Assembly (NCBI RefSeq): GCF_002895485.1
Contig: NZ_AZRK01000012.1
Location: 25,269-89,268, forward strand
DNA from: Petrotoga sp. 9PWA.NaAc.5.4
GTDB lineage: Bacteria > Thermotogota > Thermotogae > Petrotogales > Petrotogaceae
DNA: 64,000 bases
Reading direction: 5' to 3'
Both the position numbers and the translations under genes were made by a program. How positions within the stretch are numbered: position 1 is the stretch's first letter; each line of letters opens with the position of its first letter. The notes beneath the pieces are model-generated. The model searched no databases, was not told the origin of the DNA, and worked only from the letters and a program-made list of their open reading frames with translations. Of this stretch, positions 20,509 through 29,296 are shown piece after piece.

Positions 20509-21468
20509 TTAATGATAATTTCTAATAATTAGTTCGTTTATAGTACCGCGTTTAGTTGAATCTCTATTTATAGTTCTCTTTGCATTAACTCTCTCAATAT
20601 TAAAACCCGAATATAATTTGTCAAAAAAGTTATCTTTTTCATCAACAACTTTAGGATCAGAGTTGCTAAGCATTAAAAAAGCTCCCATTTTATCTACATC
20701 TCTAAAAAATTGTGCCAATCTGATTTGATCTTTTTCATCAAAACCATTTTCTGAGTAAGATGTGAAATAAGAAGTTGAGTTTAAAGGTCTGTAAGGTGGA
20801 TCAAGATATATAAATGTGTTTTTTTCTACATATTTTTTTGATTCTTCAAAATCTGCACATATGATTTTAGTGTTTTTTAAGGCTTTATTAGCTTCTAATA
20901 AATTTAAGGTGTCGCATATAGTAGGATTTGTATACTTGCCGAAAGGAACATTAAATTCGCCTTTACTATTTACCCTGAAGAGCCCGTTAAAACATGTTTT
21001 ATTTAAGAATATTAGATATGAAGCTCTTTCTATCCAACTTGAGTCATATTGTTCATAGTTGAAATATTTTTTTTGCTCATTGTACTTTTTTCTTACGTTA
21101 TAAAAAAAATCTTTTCTTTCTTCCTGTGAAAGTTTTAAGAATTTAGATTCGATTTTTTCTAAGCGAGAAATAAGCTTTTCTACATCGTTTTGAACTACTT
21201 TATAACCGACTATTAATTCTTTGTTAATATCAATTAGAATTGCTTCTTTGATATAATAATTACTTCTTAAGAAAAAAAAGAAGGCACCTCCTCCAACAAA
21301 CGGTTCAATATAACGAACTATTTTTTCTTCTTTCAATATTTTAGGAGGCAGTCTTTTATTTAAATCTTCTAAAAGCTGTCCTTTACCCCCTGCCCATTTT
21401 AGAAATGGTTTGGCATTTATTTGGTATATATGACTTTGATTGAAACTTAGATTTAGTTGCTGATACAT
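20509..21468 (-). CDS. DNA adenine methyltransferase, Dam/DpnM type (GATC)
   Basis: A 319-residue amino-methyltransferase that methylates adenine in GATC. FLKWAGGKGQL (residues 22-32) is the SAM-binding motif I, YIEPFVGGGAFFF the FxG-type region and DPPY (223-226) the catalytic motif IV. The C-terminus NRDSTKRGTINELIIRN matches the Dam class. The ATG has GGAGGT nine bases upstream. It is the first gene of the restriction-modification operon, so the methyltransferase is made first. The N-terminal LSFNQSHIYQINAKPF is typical of the DpnM subgroup. Confidence 0.93.
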   Translation of the reverse strand: MYQQLNLSFNQSHIYQINAKPFLKWAGGKGQLLEDLNKRLPPKILKEEKIVRYIEPFVGGGAFFFFLRSNYYIKEAILIDINKELIVGYKVVQNDVEKLISRLEKIESKFLKLSQEERKDFFYNVRKKYNEQKKYFNYEQYDSSWIERASYLIFLNKTCFNGLFRVNSKGEFNVPFGKYTNPTICDTLNLLEANKALKNTKIICADFEESKKYVEKNTFIYLDPPYRPLNSTSYFTSYSENGFDEKDQIRLAQFFRDVDKMGAFLMLSNSDPKVVDEKDNFFDKLYSGFNIERVNAKRTINRDSTKRGTINELIIRNYH

Positions 21469-21782
21469 TGATGATATACCTCCAAGTTCAAAAATATGAC
21501 CTTGAAACTATTCTATGTCGCTTTTATATGATAACATATTATTTTTCATGAAATTGGTTTATTTTACATTATGTTTAAACTAATATATTCTTGTGGAGAG
21601 AGAAACACTTTTTTAGCGTGATATAATTAAAATTATGAAGACAAATATGGTGTTTTCAAGCATAAAAATTATTTTGAAATATAATTCTTTTCTTATTATT
21701 AGATAAATGTAAATTTTTGGTTTATCTTTTAGTAATAATATATCAACGGAAACAATTAGCCCTTGTTTTTAATAATTACCGA
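21469..21782. other. AT-rich spacer upstream of the restriction-modification operon
   Basis: No gene is seen. It should hold the promoter of the minus-strand methyltransferase. A plus-strand extended -10 box, TGATATAAT at 21619-21627, points towards the decayed metallo-beta-lactamase-fold gene on the opposite strand; no coding sequence follows it in that direction. Confidence 0.4.
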
Positions 21783-22173
21783 TTATATCTCAATTATTCT
21801 TCCTGCTCCACCTTCAAGATATGCATTAGGATATATTTGTTTTATTTGATCTTTCTGTTCTGTACAATGAGTAGCACAAATTAGTTTGAATCCCTCTAAA
21901 GATTCAGCGGGGGTACTATGCAGGCCCCCAATAATCCCATAGACTTCACCAAATTGAGAAGCAGCTTTTAATATATCCTCCATCTTTGGATGAGAACACT
22001 CTGTTTGGTGATACGCTTAGCTTTCGCATATTGTTGAGCAAAATTTTTCCACTACTACCTGTATCAAACAGTACTTTTGGAGCACCTTCTTTTTCTATCA
22101 AAACTGAAAATCCCCAATTAAGTTCCAAGTCTTTGTTATATACAGCGTTATCGTAAAGGATAGTTACCTTCAT
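21783..22173 (-). pseudogene. Metallo-beta-lactamase-fold hydrolase, internally deleted
   Basis: On the minus strand the N-terminal piece reads MKVTILYDNAVYNKDLELNW...LFDTGSSGKILLNNM up to about residue 60. It then shifts frame near 21980 into a C-terminal piece MEDILKAASQFGEVYGIIGG...ATHCTEQKDQ...GGAGRIIEI. Intact family members are about 230-280 residues; here about 150 residues, including the metal-binding HxHxDH motif that should follow the N-terminal piece, are missing. An inactive remnant. The family resembles the dihydropterin-phosphate synthase-like MBL proteins. Confidence 0.8.
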
Positions 22174-22448
22174 TGGTTCCTCTACTTTCTATAATCTACC
22201 TCAATTTTCTTTAAACACATACATTTTATTATATCAAATTTCTATTATATTATGCATGTTTAAAATAATTAGGTAAAATGAAAAGTGTATAGTAAAATAA
22301 ACATGGAATAAAAAAGTTGTGGTCTTCTGTATTTTGCCAATTGCAAATGGATGTTGATTTTAAATTCAATACATTATTGTGATTAGGGCTATAGTATAAT
22401 AAAAGTTAAAAATAGTTTGTGTATTCAAATTAAAGGAGGAGAACACTT

Positions 22449-23804
22449 TTGAACGATTTAGATTTTTTGACAGCTGATTTGCCCGAAGATGTTAATAATT
22501 TAATATATTGTGGAAAATTTGAAGAAGCAAGTAGATTGATTGATATTTACTTAGCTAGAAACATTTCAAATGTGTTGAAGCAACGGTTAAACTTTGAAAA
22601 GTACAGAATCGATGTTCTTAAAAATGAATACATATATACTTTCGAAGAAGCTTTAGATCTTGCACAGGAAAAAATTGAGGATTTTACAAGGCAAGAATTA
22701 CAGGAATTGAAAGACCAGCGTTATGCAGACTGGATATACATTGAAGGAAGAGAGATGTTCGGTAGACGATTTTTAGACAATATTATAAAAGTGCATCCAA
22801 CAATTAAAGATCGTCTAAGAATTAAAGAAAAAGAAGATGAAGCTGAAAAGGACTTCTTAGACAACACTATAAAAGAAATTATTGAAAAAGGCAAAAAAGG
22901 CTATTTCATTCATCTCAAAACTGGTATTAAGATAAAAAATGAGCATGTCAGAATTAATGAAACTGTGAGGGTTCACTTGCCTATTCCACAAAAAGCTCAA
23001 CAGATTAGCAACATTAAAATACTCAACACCTCTCAGACTGCAAAATTTATCTCTCCAGAAACATATCCCCAACGAACAATATTCTTTGAAGAACAATTAA
23101 AAGAAAACGAAAGTTTTACGGTTGAATATTCATACGAAAATCATGTAAAATATGTAAATCCTGATTTTAATAAAGTGCTTAAAAGGCAGCCCAAATTTCA
23201 TACAAATGAATGGCTACCTCAAATTAACTTTTCTCCGTTCTTGATAGATTTGGCAACAGAAATAGTTAAGGATGAGAAAAATCCTTTACTCAAGGCTAGA
23301 AAGATTTATGATTATATAACTCAAAATGTTCAGTATTCTTATGTCAGACCTTATGTCTCAATTGTAAATATTCCAGAATATGGTGCATACAATTTGAAAG
23401 GAGATTGCGGTGTTCAAGCACTTTTATTTATAACTTTGTGTAGAATTGTAGGAATTCCTGCAAAATGGCAATCGGGTTTGTACGTAACTCCATATGGTGT
23501 CGGTCCTCACGATTGGGCGCAGTTTTATATTGAACCATATGGATGGTTATTTGCAGATCTTTCTTTTGGAGGCAGCGCTTACAGGGCTAAAAATGAAAGA
23601 ATATGGAACTTCTATTTTGGTAATCTAGATCCCTTTAGGATGGTTGCTAATTCAGAATTTCACTATGATATCTTACCTGAAAAGAGATTCTTAAGATCCG
23701 ATCCATATGACAATCAAGTAGGTGAGGTGGAATATCTTGACAAAGGTTTGTCAAGAAATGAATTTGATGTTATAATGGACATAATAGATGTACATGAGAT
23801 TTAG
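22449..23804 (+). CDS. Transglutaminase-like (papain-fold) cytoplasmic protein
   Basis: A 451-residue protein with a helical N-terminal region (about 1-150), a beta-rich middle (about 150-260) and a transglutaminase-like domain (about 270-400). The catalytic triad is visible: C320 in KGDCGVQALLF, H354 in VGPHDWAQFYI and D370 in LFADLSFGG. No signal peptide or membrane helix is present, so it acts in the cytosol, probably as a protease or amidase-like enzyme on an unknown substrate. The start is TTG with GGAGG about nine bases upstream. It stands alone between two unrelated operons and has its own terminator. Confidence 0.82.
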   Translation: MNDLDFLTADLPEDVNNLIYCGKFEEASRLIDIYLARNISNVLKQRLNFEKYRIDVLKNEYIYTFEEALDLAQEKIEDFTRQELQELKDQRYADWIYIEGREMFGRRFLDNIIKVHPTIKDRLRIKEKEDEAEKDFLDNTIKEIIEKGKKGYFIHLKTGIKIKNEHVRINETVRVHLPIPQKAQQISNIKILNTSQTAKFISPETYPQRTIFFEEQLKENESFTVEYSYENHVKYVNPDFNKVLKRQPKFHTNEWLPQINFSPFLIDLATEIVKDEKNPLLKARKIYDYITQNVQYSYVRPYVSIVNIPEYGAYNLKGDCGVQALLFITLCRIVGIPAKWQSGLYVTPYGVGPHDWAQFYIEPYGWLFADLSFGGSAYRAKNERIWNFYFGNLDPFRMVANSEFHYDILPEKRFLRSDPYDNQVGEVEYLDKGLSRNEFDVIMDIIDVHEI

Positions 23805-23831
23805 CTTTAATATCTAAATTAAACTTAAAAT

Positions 23832-23857
23832 CTCCTCTCTTTTTAGAGGGGTTTTTT
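23832..23857 (+). terminator. Rho-independent terminator
   Basis: The stem CTCCTCT (23832-23838) pairs with AGAGGGG (23845-23851, one G-U) over a 6-base loop and is followed by TTTTTT. It lies 27 bp after the transglutaminase-like gene. Confidence 0.85.
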
Positions 23858-24012
23858 ATTATTTGTCAGGTATTTCCAGTAATAAAATAAGTTTGTTTTA
23901 TGTTAATAATTAAAAAATCATAAAAATAATCAATTACACTGTGATAAAGGTCATTAAAAGGATTTATTGTTAAGTAGAACAAAATCCCTTGGTTTATCTC
24001 AAAAATTGTCAT

Positions 24013-24054
24013 TTGCTTTTTAATTTTTTAAATATTATAATCATTATAATGATT
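24013..24054 (+). promoter_or_regulatory. Promoter with palindromic GntR operator candidate
   Basis: TTGCTT (24013-24018) and TATAAT (24036-24041) are 17 bp apart. A perfect 16-bp palindrome, AATCATTATAATGATT (24039-24054), overlaps the end of the -10 box and the start region. It sits 34 bp before the GntR-family gene, the usual arrangement for autorepression. Confidence 0.65.
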
Positions 24055-24088
24055 AGTATGAATATTATGAAAAGGAGTCTTGAAAAGG

Positions 24089-24826
24089 ATGCATTTGAAT
24101 GGAAAATTAAATTACTCTTCTAAAGAACCTTTATACCATCAATTAAAAGAAATCATACGAAAAAATATTCTTCTAGGTGTTTTTCAACCAGGTGACAAGA
24201 TACCAACGGAAGATGAGCTTTCTGAGACCTTTGGGGTAAGTAAATCAGTAGTCAGACAGGCAGTTGCGCTGCTTGTTCAAGAGGGATTTTTGGTAAAAAG
24301 GCAAGGGATTGGTACCTTTGTTGTTGATAATCGAATAAAACAGGGGCCTAGAAAACTAACAAGCTTTTCGGAAGAAATGAAATCAAAGGGACTTGAACCA
24401 AAATCAGTAGTGTTAGAAAATGGAATCATTGAAGCAAATAAAAAGATAGCAGAAGCTTTAGCTGTAGAGATTGGAACTCCTGTAATAATGGTTAAAAGAA
24501 TAAGATATGCACAAGATGAACCGATAGGTATTCAAACATTCTATACCCTAGAAAAACTTGCCCCTGATTTCTTCAACAACTCTCTAACTCAATCATTATA
24601 CAACCTACTTGAAACTCGATATGGGCTAAATATTGTTAAAGCAGAAGAAAAGTATTATGCCACTATTTTAGACAATCACGAATGTAAGCTCTTAAAGGTA
24701 AAACCACCTTTTGCGGGATTTATTGTAGAGCGAGTTGGTTATGATGTTTCTGACATACCTGTAGAATACACTGAATCGGTTATTAGAGCCGACAAATATT
24801 CTGTAGAAATTATTTTGAGGAAGTGA
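24089..24826 (+). CDS. GntR-family regulator with UTRA domain
   Basis: A 245-residue repressor. Residues 10-75 form the GntR winged helix (PLYHQLKEIIRKNILLGVF, then GDKIPTEDELSETFGVSKSV). Residues about 95-240 form the UTRA ligand domain, which binds a phosphorylated sugar or similar effector. TTG at 24080 is only three bases from AAAAGGAG, so the ATG at 24089 is preferred, although spacing (12) is long. It overlaps or abuts the ROK kinase and leads a cluster with a SIS protein and an ABC importer, so it most likely controls amino-sugar or oligosaccharide use. Autoregulation is suggested by the palindrome over its promoter. Confidence 0.88.
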   Translation: MHLNGKLNYSSKEPLYHQLKEIIRKNILLGVFQPGDKIPTEDELSETFGVSKSVVRQAVALLVQEGFLVKRQGIGTFVVDNRIKQGPRKLTSFSEEMKSKGLEPKSVVLENGIIEANKKIAEALAVEIGTPVIMVKRIRYAQDEPIGIQTFYTLEKLAPDFFNNSLTQSLYNLLETRYGLNIVKAEEKYYATILDNHECKLLKVKPPFAGFIVERVGYDVSDIPVEYTESVIRADKYSVEIILRK

Positions 24827-24831
24827 AAGAA

Positions 24832-25710
24832 GTGAAAATATTGACTTTAGATATTGGTGGTACTTATATTAGATCTGCAATTTGTAATGAATCAGGTATA
24901 TTAACAGACAAAGCAAAATTCAATACGCCTCAAAGTCCTGATGAAGTAATAAAACTTTTTCTAAAAATATACGAAAAGTACAACGATATCGACAGTTTTG
25001 GAGTTTCTGTTGGTGGAGCAGTTTTAGATGAAGGTTATGTATGGCTTCCAAATGCCTTTGGAGGTGATCCATACCCTTTAAAGGGTAAGTTAGAAGATAG
25101 AACCGGTTTAGAAATTAATATTTTAGATGACAGAGTATCTGGATTAATAGGAGAAACATGGAAAGGTGCAGCAGTAAACTCAAAAAATTCTGCTTATTAC
25201 ATTATTGGAACCGGCGTTGGACTGGGCATTCAAGTTCATGGACATGTTATTAAAGGAGCGCATGGAGCTGCTGGTTCAATAGGCTGGATACCTATAGGAG
25301 AAGAAAATGACTTTTCAAACAAGGTTGGAGTGCTTGAATCTAATATTTCTGGATATTATATGAGTAAAAATTACGAAAGAATGTGTAAAAAGAGTGTTAA
25401 AGGGGCTTTTGATATTTTTAATGATTATGAAAAGGGAGGTGAATGCTCACAACAGTTTATATCAAATGTTTCCATTCTTTTAGGAAAAAGTTTGGCTACA
25501 ATTATTAACATTTTAGATCCTGAAATAATAATCATGGCAGGAAGTGTTGGACAAAGATGGAATATCTTTAAATTCCAGGTAGAAGAAATTATGGAAAGAT
25601 ATCTTAGTCCCATTATCAAAAATATAGAAATAGTTCCCTCTGTTTTAGGAGAAGATGCACAATTAATAGGAATTGGAAAGTACGCATTAAATTATATGAA
25701 TAGGAGATGA
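24832..25710 (+). CDS. ROK-family sugar kinase lacking the zinc motif
   Basis: A 292-residue ATP-dependent sugar kinase-like protein. The phosphate-binding LDIGGTYIRSA, SVGGAVLDEGYV, and GTGVGLGIQVHG segments are present. The usual zinc-binding CxCGxxGCxE motif is absent: where it should lie the sequence reads GAHGAAGSIGWIPIGEEND. The GTG at 24823 is too close to GAGGAA; the GTG at 24832 has good spacing. It overlaps the SIS gene by ATGA, so they are coupled. It probably phosphorylates a sugar imported by the neighbouring transporter, which the SIS protein then isomerises or binds. Zinc-less ROK proteins exist, so activity is still plausible. Confidence 0.85.
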   Translation: MKILTLDIGGTYIRSAICNESGILTDKAKFNTPQSPDEVIKLFLKIYEKYNDIDSFGVSVGGAVLDEGYVWLPNAFGGDPYPLKGKLEDRTGLEINILDDRVSGLIGETWKGAAVNSKNSAYYIIGTGVGLGIQVHGHVIKGAHGAAGSIGWIPIGEENDFSNKVGVLESNISGYYMSKNYERMCKKSVKGAFDIFNDYEKGGECSQQFISNVSILLGKSLATIINILDPEIIIMAGSVGQRWNIFKFQVEEIMERYLSPIIKNIEIVPSVLGEDAQLIGIGKYALNYMNRR

Positions 25711-26468
25711 CGAGGTTGTATTTTGAAAAATATTTAGAGGGTGTAGAAGGAATAATTAACAACATTAAAAAGGAAAACGAAGCAATTGAAAAAGTGAGTA
25801 AGATAATGGTAGATTGTATTTACAACGGTGGATTTGTTCATCTTTTTGGTAGCGGACATTCCGTAATTCCTGCGTTGGATGCTTTCCCAAGATATGGTAG
25901 TTTTATTGGTTTAAACGCACTCACAGATCCTAGACTTATGTGGTTTAGTCCGACAGGTCCTGCAAGTGCTCCTGGTCTTCTTATTATAGAAAGAAAAGAA
26001 GGATACGTTAAAGATGCATATTTGAGATATCAACCAATAAGAAAAGGCGACGTTATGATTGTATATTCTCACGGAGGGGTAAATGCTGCACCCGTTGAGG
26101 CTGCATTATATGGAAAAGAAGTAGGTGCAAAGGTTGTGGCGATTACTTCTTTAGAAAATCAAAAGAGGGCAAAGGCAACCCATTCTTCTGGTAAAAAACT
26201 TTCAGACATTGCAGACGTCCTGATAGACAATTGTGTTCCGCATGAAGACGCTATCGTACCTTTAGAAGGTAGAAATGAAAAAGTTGGAGCTACATCTTCA
26301 ATTGCTACTATCGCTATCACTCAGTCACTATTGGTAGAAACTGCAACTATATTAAACAACAAGAGTTATGATTTGAAAATTTTTGTATCTCCAAACGTGC
26401 CAGGATTTGGAGTAGAGTATAACATTACAGTCTTTGACGAGCACAACAGAAAAATAACAAAACATTAG
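25707..26468 (+). CDS. SIS-domain phosphosugar-binding protein (UPF0309-like)
   Basis: A 253-residue cytosolic protein with one SIS fold (FGSGHSVIPALDAFPRYG, VIVYSHGGVNAAP, VVAITSLENQ), the fold used by phosphosugar isomerases and regulators. The HTSGKKLSDIADVLIDNCVPHEDAIVP-type segment is characteristic of the UPF0309 group (seen as HSSGKKLSDIADVLIDN). It starts at the ATGA overlap with the kinase. Its last 121 bases recur almost exactly at 30159-30279. Isomerase, deaminase-like or sensor roles are all possible. Confidence 0.85.
   Translation: MTRLYFEKYLEGVEGIINNIKKENEAIEKVSKIMVDCIYNGGFVHLFGSGHSVIPALDAFPRYGSFIGLNALTDPRLMWFSPTGPASAPGLLIIERKEGYVKDAYLRYQPIRKGDVMIVYSHGGVNAAPVEAALYGKEVGAKVVAITSLENQKRAKATHSSGKKLSDIADVLIDNCVPHEDAIVPLEGRNEKVGATSSIATIAITQSLLVETATILNNKSYDLKIFVSPNVPGFGVEYNITVFDEHNRKITKH
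26348..26468 (+). repeat. 121-bp direct repeat, copy 1 (3' end of the SIS gene)
   Basis: These bases are identical to 30159-30279 except for one G-to-A change (GGATTTGGAG against GGATTTAGAG). The copies lie 3,811 bp apart, in the same orientation, on either side of an SBP-permease-permease operon. Homology starts abruptly at 26348 and ends exactly at the stop codon. Confidence 0.97.
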
Positions 26469-26509
26469 TTAAATGTTTTATTTCCTCTACAAAAAGTAAC
26501 CACAAAGCC

Positions 26510-26700
26510 ACTTTAGAAATTCTAAAATATAAATTTTATACAGATTTTAGATTTTTAAAAGATCCCTCCTTTACTCTATCTCTCATTAACTACTAATTTC
26601 TCTAATATATTTGGTACTTGTACCGGAAAAGAAGGGAAGGGGTCCTGTCCAGTAACCCTTTTAAAATCAAAACTTTTTTGATTATCTTCATCTCTAAAGT
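26510..26700. repeat. Full-length single copy of the dispersed repeat (191 bp)
   Basis: The left end ACTTTAGAAA (26510-26519) and right end CTCTAAAGT (26692-26700) are inverted repeats. Inside lie GGTACTTGTACC, a G-rich run, a decayed GGGC..GCCC block and TTTTAAAATCAAAA. It lies just after the SIS gene in the orientation opposite to most copies relative to transcription. The rest of 26469-27077 holds one unidentified open fragment and the importer promoter region. Confidence 0.75.
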
Positions 26701-26823
26701 TCCTGAAAAGTGTCCGTGCGGAATTTAGCTTATTGATATTCCCCCAATAATGATAATAGTCAGACCTCTATTCTATTCAAAAATTTTTTCCCAAAAAGTT
26801 TGTAAAAAGATCAAAAATAAACT

Positions 26824-26958
26824 GTAAATAACCAAAAAATTCTAACATCTCATTCAGGAAATACTCTTGTTAACTTTGTAAATACCCTTAAATTTAGAGA
26901 CATAATTTCAGGAGCAGGGGAGTACAATTTCAATTCATTTCTCGAATTTCTTGGATAA
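26824..26958 (+). other. Unidentified 44-codon open fragment
   Basis: An open frame without a start codon reads NQKILTSHSGNTLVNFV, then NTLKFRDIISGAGEYNF and NSFLEFLG before a stop. It looks protein-like and may be the tail of a decayed gene, but I do not recognise it. It could also be chance. Confidence 0.25.
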
Positions 26959-27077
26959 TTGTCTTAATCCTGCTCAATGAAGAAACAGAGAAACTTATTT
27001 ATCACATAAGGAAAATAAATGTTTCTGTATCTTTGAATTAAGTGTTATTCAATTATTATTATAGGAGGAGGATAAAT

Positions 27078-28325
27078 ATGAAAAAAACACTGTTTCTCAC
27101 TTTAATTCTTGTTTTGACATTTTGTTTCTCTATGGGAGCTGTAACTTTAAAAATTTTGGTTAGACCCGATGAAGGTGGAGTTATAGAACTATATACAAAA
27201 GAATTTGAAAAACTAACAGGTGTTAAGGTTGTAGTGGACTATATTGGCTGGGATCAGATAAGTATCAAAACAACAACAGCTTTAATGAATAAAGGTGGAG
27301 GGTACGACATCATTTTTATACCTTCTGCAGAAAAATCAAGATTCGCTACAATGGGACAATTTGTTGATTTAAACGAATGGTTCACCGAAGATGAAAAAAA
27401 CGAATTTTTAAAGAGTTTTGTAGATTATTATTCTCACGAAGGTCAATGGATTGGAGTTCCCTGGTACAGTGGTAGTGCTCATTTTGTGTATAATGAAAAG
27501 TATTTACAAGATGCAAATGTGAATTCTGAGAACTTATCCACTTGGCAAGATGTCCTTAATGCAAGTAAGGCAATTGTCGAAAAAAGTAATGCCGAATACG
27601 CCTTTACACCAAGTTGTAAATATCCTGGTAATTACTATTTTAATTATGGAACAATTCTGTTAGCAATGGGAGGTCAGTTTTTCGACGAAAATCTTAACCC
27701 AGTATTCAACACTGGAATTGGTGTAGAAGCCTTGGAACTCTTGGTTGAGGGAGTTAATCAAGGAGTATTTAACCCAGCAGGAGTTTCTCTTGACGATTAC
27801 GAAACCTTGAAGATTTTCCAAGCAGGAAAAAGTGCTTTTATGCTAAATTCCACTTGGTCTGCTAATCAAGCAATGCTGCCTGAAGCTTCAACAGTTACAG
27901 ATTATGCTAAAGTTAGAATGATTCCTGGAGGAAAAAATTCTGAAACAGGCGGTCTTATTTATGGAGGAGCTTTTGGTATAACGAAAGCCTCACAGCATAA
28001 AGAAGAAGCTGTTGAGCTTGTAAAACTTCTCACTGGTACAGAAGCTCAAATGATGCATGCAATATCGGGATTTAATCTTCCAACTAGAAATAGCTTATTC
28101 GAAGGTTCAAGGTTAGAAGCTATAAATAAAGCGTGGCCGGTTTATGGTGAATTGGTTGCTCAAGTTGAAGTGGGTAGTTTTGGACCCGATGTAGTATGGT
28201 TAGATCCTTTCAGAAGAACACTAGCTACAGCCGTACAAGATGCCATTTCAGGCAAAAAAACTCCTAAAGAAGCTCTAGATTGGGCAGCTAGACAGGCTAT
28301 TGATATTAAATCTCAGTATGAATGA
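27078..28325 (+). CDS. Sugar-binding protein of an ABC importer (family 1)
   Basis: Periplasmic solute-binding protein of 415 residues with a typical signal peptide (MKKTLFLTLILVLTFCFS, cut near GAVT). The body shows the family-1 layout: VTLKILVRPDEGG, GYDIIFIPSAEKSRFATMG and HKEEAVELVKLLTG. The ATG at 27078 has AGGAGGAGG upstream; the longer frame has no ribosome site. An inverted repeat TTGAAT-N8-ATTCAA (27033-27052) lies 26 bp before the start and could be an operator for the nearby GntR protein, though it differs from the palindrome over that gene. It feeds the two permeases downstream. Confidence 0.92.
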   Translation: MKKTLFLTLILVLTFCFSMGAVTLKILVRPDEGGVIELYTKEFEKLTGVKVVVDYIGWDQISIKTTTALMNKGGGYDIIFIPSAEKSRFATMGQFVDLNEWFTEDEKNEFLKSFVDYYSHEGQWIGVPWYSGSAHFVYNEKYLQDANVNSENLSTWQDVLNASKAIVEKSNAEYAFTPSCKYPGNYYFNYGTILLAMGGQFFDENLNPVFNTGIGVEALELLVEGVNQGVFNPAGVSLDDYETLKIFQAGKSAFMLNSTWSANQAMLPEASTVTDYAKVRMIPGGKNSETGGLIYGGAFGITKASQHKEEAVELVKLLTGTEAQMMHAISGFNLPTRNSLFEGSRLEAINKAWPVYGELVAQVEVGSFGPDVVWLDPFRRTLATAVQDAISGKKTPKEALDWAARQAIDIKSQYE

Positions 28326-28372
28326 AATTGAGCACTCCGAAGCATATTTTTGATGAACTCATGAGCACTGGT

Positions 28373-28402
28373 AACCGGCAGAGTTTTCTCTGCTGGTTAT
28401 TT
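28373..28402 (+). terminator. Intra-operon hairpin after the binding-protein gene
   Basis: AACCGGCAGAG (28373-28383) pairs with CTCTGCTGGTT (28388-28398) with one G-U pair and a TTTT loop, then ATTTT. It separates the binding-protein gene from its permeases and probably reduces, rather than blocks, read-through. Confidence 0.82.
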
Positions 28403-28423
28403 TAAAAGGAGAGATAAGCATAG

Positions 28424-29296
28424 ATGAAAAACCTTTCCAGAAAAAATCTAATAACCTTGTTGTTACCAAGTTTTCTCTTTATAATTTTTGTATTTGCGGT
28501 ACCAATTTTTTATAGTATTTTCATTAGCCTTCATCATTATAATATTCTACTTCCTTACCATCCTTTTGTAGGCTTCAAAAATTATATAAAATTATTTCAA
28601 GACAGTGTTTTTTGGTCTTCATTGAAAATTACTCTTTATTTCGTTGTTGTAGCTGTAACAATTGAGCTAAGTCTAGGAATGTTGATAGCTCATCTATTAA
28701 ATCAGGATTTCAAAGGTAGGAAGTTTTTGCGCGTGATTCTTATGGTACCATGGGCAGTTCCCTGGGTTGTAAATGGCATTATGTGGAAATGGATATATAA
28801 CAGTGAGTTTGGTGTTCTTAATAAGTTACTACTTCAAATAGGCATCATTGAGAAGAATATCCAATGGTTAGGGAAACCTTTCCTGGCGCTAAATATGATG
28901 ATTTTTGCTGATGTTTGGAAAGAGACACCTTTTATCGCTATTTTGTTTTTAGCCGGGTTGCAGGCAATTCCTATAGACTACTACGAAGCTGCTGAAATAG
29001 AAGGTGCAAATAGTTGGGTGAAATTTTGTCGTATCACTCTTCCTCTCTTGAAACCTGTCACCTTTGTTGCTTTATCTTTAAGAACTATCTGGGCTTTTAA
29101 AAGTTTTGATCTTATCTACGCACTAACTCAAGGAGGACCTTCGCAGGGAACGAATCTCTTAAATTTTTATATTTATCAAACAACCTTTAGTCATCTAGAT
29201 TTTGGATATGGTGCAACTCTTTCTCTTGTTCTAACTATCATTATATTAGTTATAACTTTATTATTCTATAAATTTATTCTTACAGAGGAGGAATGA
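28424..29296 (+). CDS. Sugar ABC transporter permease (MalF type)
   Basis: A 290-residue membrane subunit with six helices and the EAA loop YEAAEIEGANSWVKFCRI followed by TLPLLKP (one residue differs from the usual IDGA: IEGA). AAGGAGAG precedes the ATG. Its stop overlaps the start of the next gene as ATGA. The DLIYALTQGGPSQGTNLL segment is the standard MalF C-terminal signature. Confidence 0.93.
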   Translation: MKNLSRKNLITLLLPSFLFIIFVFAVPIFYSIFISLHHYNILLPYHPFVGFKNYIKLFQDSVFWSSLKITLYFVVVAVTIELSLGMLIAHLLNQDFKGRKFLRVILMVPWAVPWVVNGIMWKWIYNSEFGVLNKLLLQIGIIEKNIQWLGKPFLALNMMIFADVWKETPFIAILFLAGLQAIPIDYYEAAEIEGANSWVKFCRITLPLLKPVTFVALSLRTIWAFKSFDLIYALTQGGPSQGTNLLNFYIYQTTFSHLDFGYGATLSLVLTIIILVITLLFYKFILTEEE

